Source of the DNA: Cephalopachus bancanus
Taxonomy: Eukaryota; Chordata; Mammalia; Primates; Tarsiidae
Length of the DNA: 64,000 nt
Assembly (NCBI GenBank): GCA_027257055.1
Contig: JAPVLO010000179.1
Coordinates: forward strand, 62,001-126,000
Direction of reading: 5' to 3'
The notes below the pieces were generated by a model, which was not told the origin of the DNA, did not search any database, and worked only from the letters and a program-made list of their open reading frames with translations. Numbering within the stretch: the first letter of the stretch is position 1; every line of letters begins with the position of its first letter. Positions 61,797 to 64,000 of the stretch are shown in pieces. The translations under genes were made by a program, and so were the position numbers.

Positions 61797-63526
61797 CTAA
61801 ACAAACAAACAAAACAAATTTAACTTAAAGGCAAGTGCTAAGGTAAAAACAAATAAAAAATGAAAAGCAAAACATAAACCAAGACTCATTGTTTGGGCCA
61901 AAAGACTTTTGAGAGATCATTTAAAGATCATCCTCAATGAAAGATTACTTAAACATTCAAAAAATAAACTATAATTTTATGTTATAATGTCTTCATAGTC
62001 ATCTTCAAGACCTACAATACTGAAATTTCTCGGATAACCCAGAAATGGTAACTGTAGATATATCTAAACCCTCGGTAACCTAAGAGTAAAATATCAGGTA
62101 AAATAACTAATTTCAATACTAATTTACTACTAGCAATTTTGGTTTTAGGTCCATTACTCAACTTTAAGCTCATATAAAAACTATGAATACCATATTATAA
62201 TTTAAAAGCACTTAATTATTTAATTCTTAGAATCAAAACAAATTTTCAAATGGAAATTATTCTAGTGATTATTTAGCCACAATAAAGCAGCTCAAAGAAA
62301 GCAGAGTCCACAGAGTCACTCCTTAAATAATTGAGTAAATAACAAAGAGGACAGTAAATTATTGAGCACATTAAGAACTCTAGATAATGCAGAAAGATGT
62401 GAAGATATTCTTTTAATTCTACTAGTACCACACATTCTTAAAAATTATTAAGATGCCACAGTTCAAATGAAAAAAAAAACTAGCACAAATCCTAACAGGA
62501 GTTAAACGGCCAATATGGTTTTTAACTTTAAGTAAGAGAAAATATTTCTCCACCCCAAATATAATCAATTAAAATAAATGACTACTGATGTAAGAGGGAT
62601 AAGGGGTGGGTTTGTGGGGCCTTTATGGTTATTCTACATTTTTATTCTAAGTTCTGCGAAGCGCAACAAAAGAATAGCAGTGAGAAGGTGAAAAGAATAA
62701 AGGGCTTAGTACGGGCATGGCATGATTGTTTGGAAAGAGAAAGCCCTGGCGATCGGATGACGGCCCACAGCGCATTCCCTGAAGACCGTTAGTAACCCAA
62801 TTTTCTAACTCATTTAACAACACATACCAAGCCGGGTGACTTCTGGAGACACCAGCACTTGTGGAGGCCAAAGAAGGAATTTTGAAAACGGATGGTTCCG
62901 GAGCTAGCCTTCATTCTACAACCACGAAAACCGGGAGTTTTCTCCCCATCTTCTGTGGCTGCCTTCTGAGTGTTCGACAAATTCGTCTTGCTTCCAAAAT
63001 CTAAACTGGGAAAGCATTCCAGCAACTAAGACTACGTCCAAATCAGGTCACAGGCCTAGGTACAGGGCTTGTTTTTCTCGAAGAAGAGGAAACAATGCCA
63101 CGCCACAACAATCGTCCTCTCCCGTATCACCGCCAGTTTCTCCCAGCCCGGGACGGGCAGTCCCCACAGGAGCCGGCACTGACAGCGGTCGGGGCAGACG
63201 CGGAACCTTTGCAGAGCCGGACCAGCGTCCCGGACGCGCCGGACGCCCGGGAAGGCGACTCCCCTCGGCCGGTTCCCGGCTCCCCTCGGCCCCACCGCCC
63301 CGGCCCGGCCGACGCGGCTGCAGAGGCTGCAGCGAGGGCCGCGGGGATGCGCCGGCTCGCGGGGCCCGGGCCCGCCCTCCCGCCGCACCCCCACCTAGTC
63401 CTCCGCGCAGCCTGGCCCACCGCCGCCGCCCGGGCCGCCAAAGGCCTGTCGGCGCCCGCCTCACCCCTCAGTCCGCGCCCCCGGCCACAAAGGCCGCACC
63501 GCCACCCCCCGGCCGCTCCCGCTCAC
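61797..63526 (-). other. TWSG1: TWSG1 intron 1 (about 1.7 kb), repeat-poor
   Basis: Runs from the exon 1 donor to the exon 2 acceptor. No Alu or L1 is visible, in contrast to the rest of the window. The distal part (61797-62600) is AT-rich; from about 63100 the sequence passes into the CpG island. Such repeat-poor promoter-proximal introns often carry regulatory sites, but I can name none here. Confidence 0.6.
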
Positions 63527-63630
63527 CGTGCGTCGCGGCCCCGCGAGGCCGCCTGCCCCTCGTCCCCCGGCGGGTCGGCCGAGCCCGGGGAGCGCCGCGG
63601 CTCTGCCTCCGCCGTCCCCTCCGCGCCGCG
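63527..63630 (-). other. TWSG1: TWSG1 exon 1, probable non-coding 5' UTR exon
   Basis: Seen: inside the CpG-rich block, the minus strand has a strong splice donor, GTGAGCG, with its GT at 63526-63525, so an exon would end at 63527. A TATA-like TATTTAA on the minus strand (63655-63661) would place transcription start about 25-30 bases downstream, near 63630. Known: in other mammals TWSG1 has a short untranslated first exon in a CpG island, and the ATG lies in exon 2. Inference: this is that exon, joined to exon 2 at 61796. No in-frame ATG is needed here. The exact 5' end is a guess; CpG-island promoters usually have dispersed start sites. Confidence 0.6.
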
Positions 63631-63654
63631 CCGCGCCCTCGAGACTCGGAGACC

Positions 63655-63661
63655 TTAAATA
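63655..63661 (-). promoter_or_regulatory. TATA-like element upstream of TWSG1 exon 1
   Basis: Minus strand reads CTATTTAAGG, an AT-rich island in otherwise GC-rich sequence, about 130 bases upstream of the exon 1 donor. The position would suit a start near 63630. It could also be chance; most CpG-island promoters lack a working TATA box. Confidence 0.35.
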
Positions 63662-63816
63662 GACAGGCCGGCCCGCAGCCTTCCTCCTGACTCCGCGCTT
63701 CCAGCCCCAAGCGCCCGACCACTCCTCCGCTCTCGCTCGGGTCCCGCAGCCGCCTGCTCCTGCCAGGCGTCTCTCGCTCCTCGGCGCTTCGTCAGCACGC
63801 ACGCCCCGGCCTCAGC

Positions 63817-63981
63817 CCCGCTCCCTCCCTCCCCGGCTCCGCCCCTCCCTCCCCGGCCCCGCCCCTCCCTTCCCCGGCCCCGCCCCTCCCTTCCCCGGCC
63901 CCGCCCCTCCCTTCCCCGGCCCCGCCCCTCCCTTCCCCGGCCCCGCCCCTCCCTTCCCCGGCCCCGCCCCTCCCTTCCCCG
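63817..63981. repeat. GC-box minisatellite, seven units of about 21 bp
   Basis: The core CGCCCCTCCCT recurs at 63840, 63860, 63881, 63902, 63923, 63944 and 63965, with spacings of 20 then 21 bases. On the minus strand each unit contains GGGGCGGGGC, a consensus SP1/KLF site. The later units are essentially identical, which points to recent expansion or gene conversion. The array sits about 200-350 bases upstream of the inferred start of TWSG1. Confidence 0.9.
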
Positions 63982-64000
63982 CCTCTCCTTCCGGCCACGC

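Larger units (their letters stand above)
63100..64000. promoter_or_regulatory. TWSG1: CpG island and TWSG1 promoter
   Basis: Seen: from about 63100 to the window edge the base composition switches abruptly to very high G+C with dense CpG, while the preceding 60 kb is AT-rich. The block contains the exon 1 donor, a TATA-like TATTTAA on the minus strand (63655-63661) and many GC boxes. Inference: constitutive CpG-island promoter driving TWSG1 leftward. Long open frames on both strands here (up to 187 codons) are the usual by-product of stop-poor GC-rich DNA. Confidence 0.85.

Noticed and set aside
63048..63998. Several long open frames on both strands near the right edge, up to 187 codons
   Set aside because: Overlapping frames rich in Ala, Pro, Arg and Gly are what stop-poor CpG-island DNA produces; the last one simply translates the 21-bp GC-box repeat (GEGRGGA units).

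Overview
This is a gene-sparse, repeat-rich piece of a primate nuclear genome. It carries most of one gene on the minus strand: TWSG1 (twisted gastrulation BMP signalling modulator 1). Four exons can be placed: a probable non-coding exon 1 inside a CpG island (about 63527-63630), exon 2 with the start codon and signal peptide (61634-61796), exon 3 with the cysteine-rich core (37360-37459), and exon 4 (2104-2370). All coding junctions keep the reading frame and have AG/GT borders. They give 164 codons plus one base of a protein that is about 223 residues in human. The last exon (C-terminal domain and 3' UTR) lies beyond base 1. Intron 1 is about 1.7 kb, intron 2 is 24.2 kb, intron 3 is 35.0 kb, and intron 4 is cut by the window edge. 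I see no second gene, no RNA gene and no CRISPR array.

The species is most likely a tarsier (Tarsius/Carlito). About 45 Alu elements are present. The youngest have a diagnostic form, with CAATAAATC between the monomers and CCAACTC before the tail, unlike the simian AluS/AluY or lemur AluL that I know. Two approximately 68-bp LTR-derived, poly(A)-tailed insertions with target-site duplications fit the Tarsius interspersed elements (TINEs) I recall from the tarsier genome report. The young L1 3' end is also of a non-simian type. This is inference without a database search.

Layout, left to right. 1-2370: intron 4 and exon 4. 2371-37359: intron 3, with a near-complete Tigger1 DNA transposon (6501-9535), mariner and hAT-Charlie fossils (about 14-16 kb), a long antisense L1M stretch (18.8-25.7 kb) carrying a MER2, several Alus and a mini-L1, an L1-type 5' UTR (28.8-30.5 kb), and a nearly perfect 90-nt hairpin (27350-27439). 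37360-37459: exon 3. 37460-61633: intron 2, with a solo LTR inside a Tigger7-like element (40495-41034), a Tigger3/MER44-like element split by an Alu (44.4-45.05 kb), L1M pieces, a second LTR (54.7-55.6 kb), a 155-bp inverted repeat (56.27/57.06 kb) and an MLT1 LTR with nested MER5A. 61634-61796: exon 2. 61797-63526: repeat-poor intron 1. About 63100-64000: CpG island, exon 1, and an upstream array of seven GC-box units of about 21 bp.

The points most worth checking are three mini-L1 insertions of about 100 bp that share one 5' start base, the two R-length LTR retroposons, the 40-bp-arm hairpin, the inverted repeat, a 26-nt apparently templated insertion inside an Alu, and an isolated L1 promoter region with a YY1-type site.
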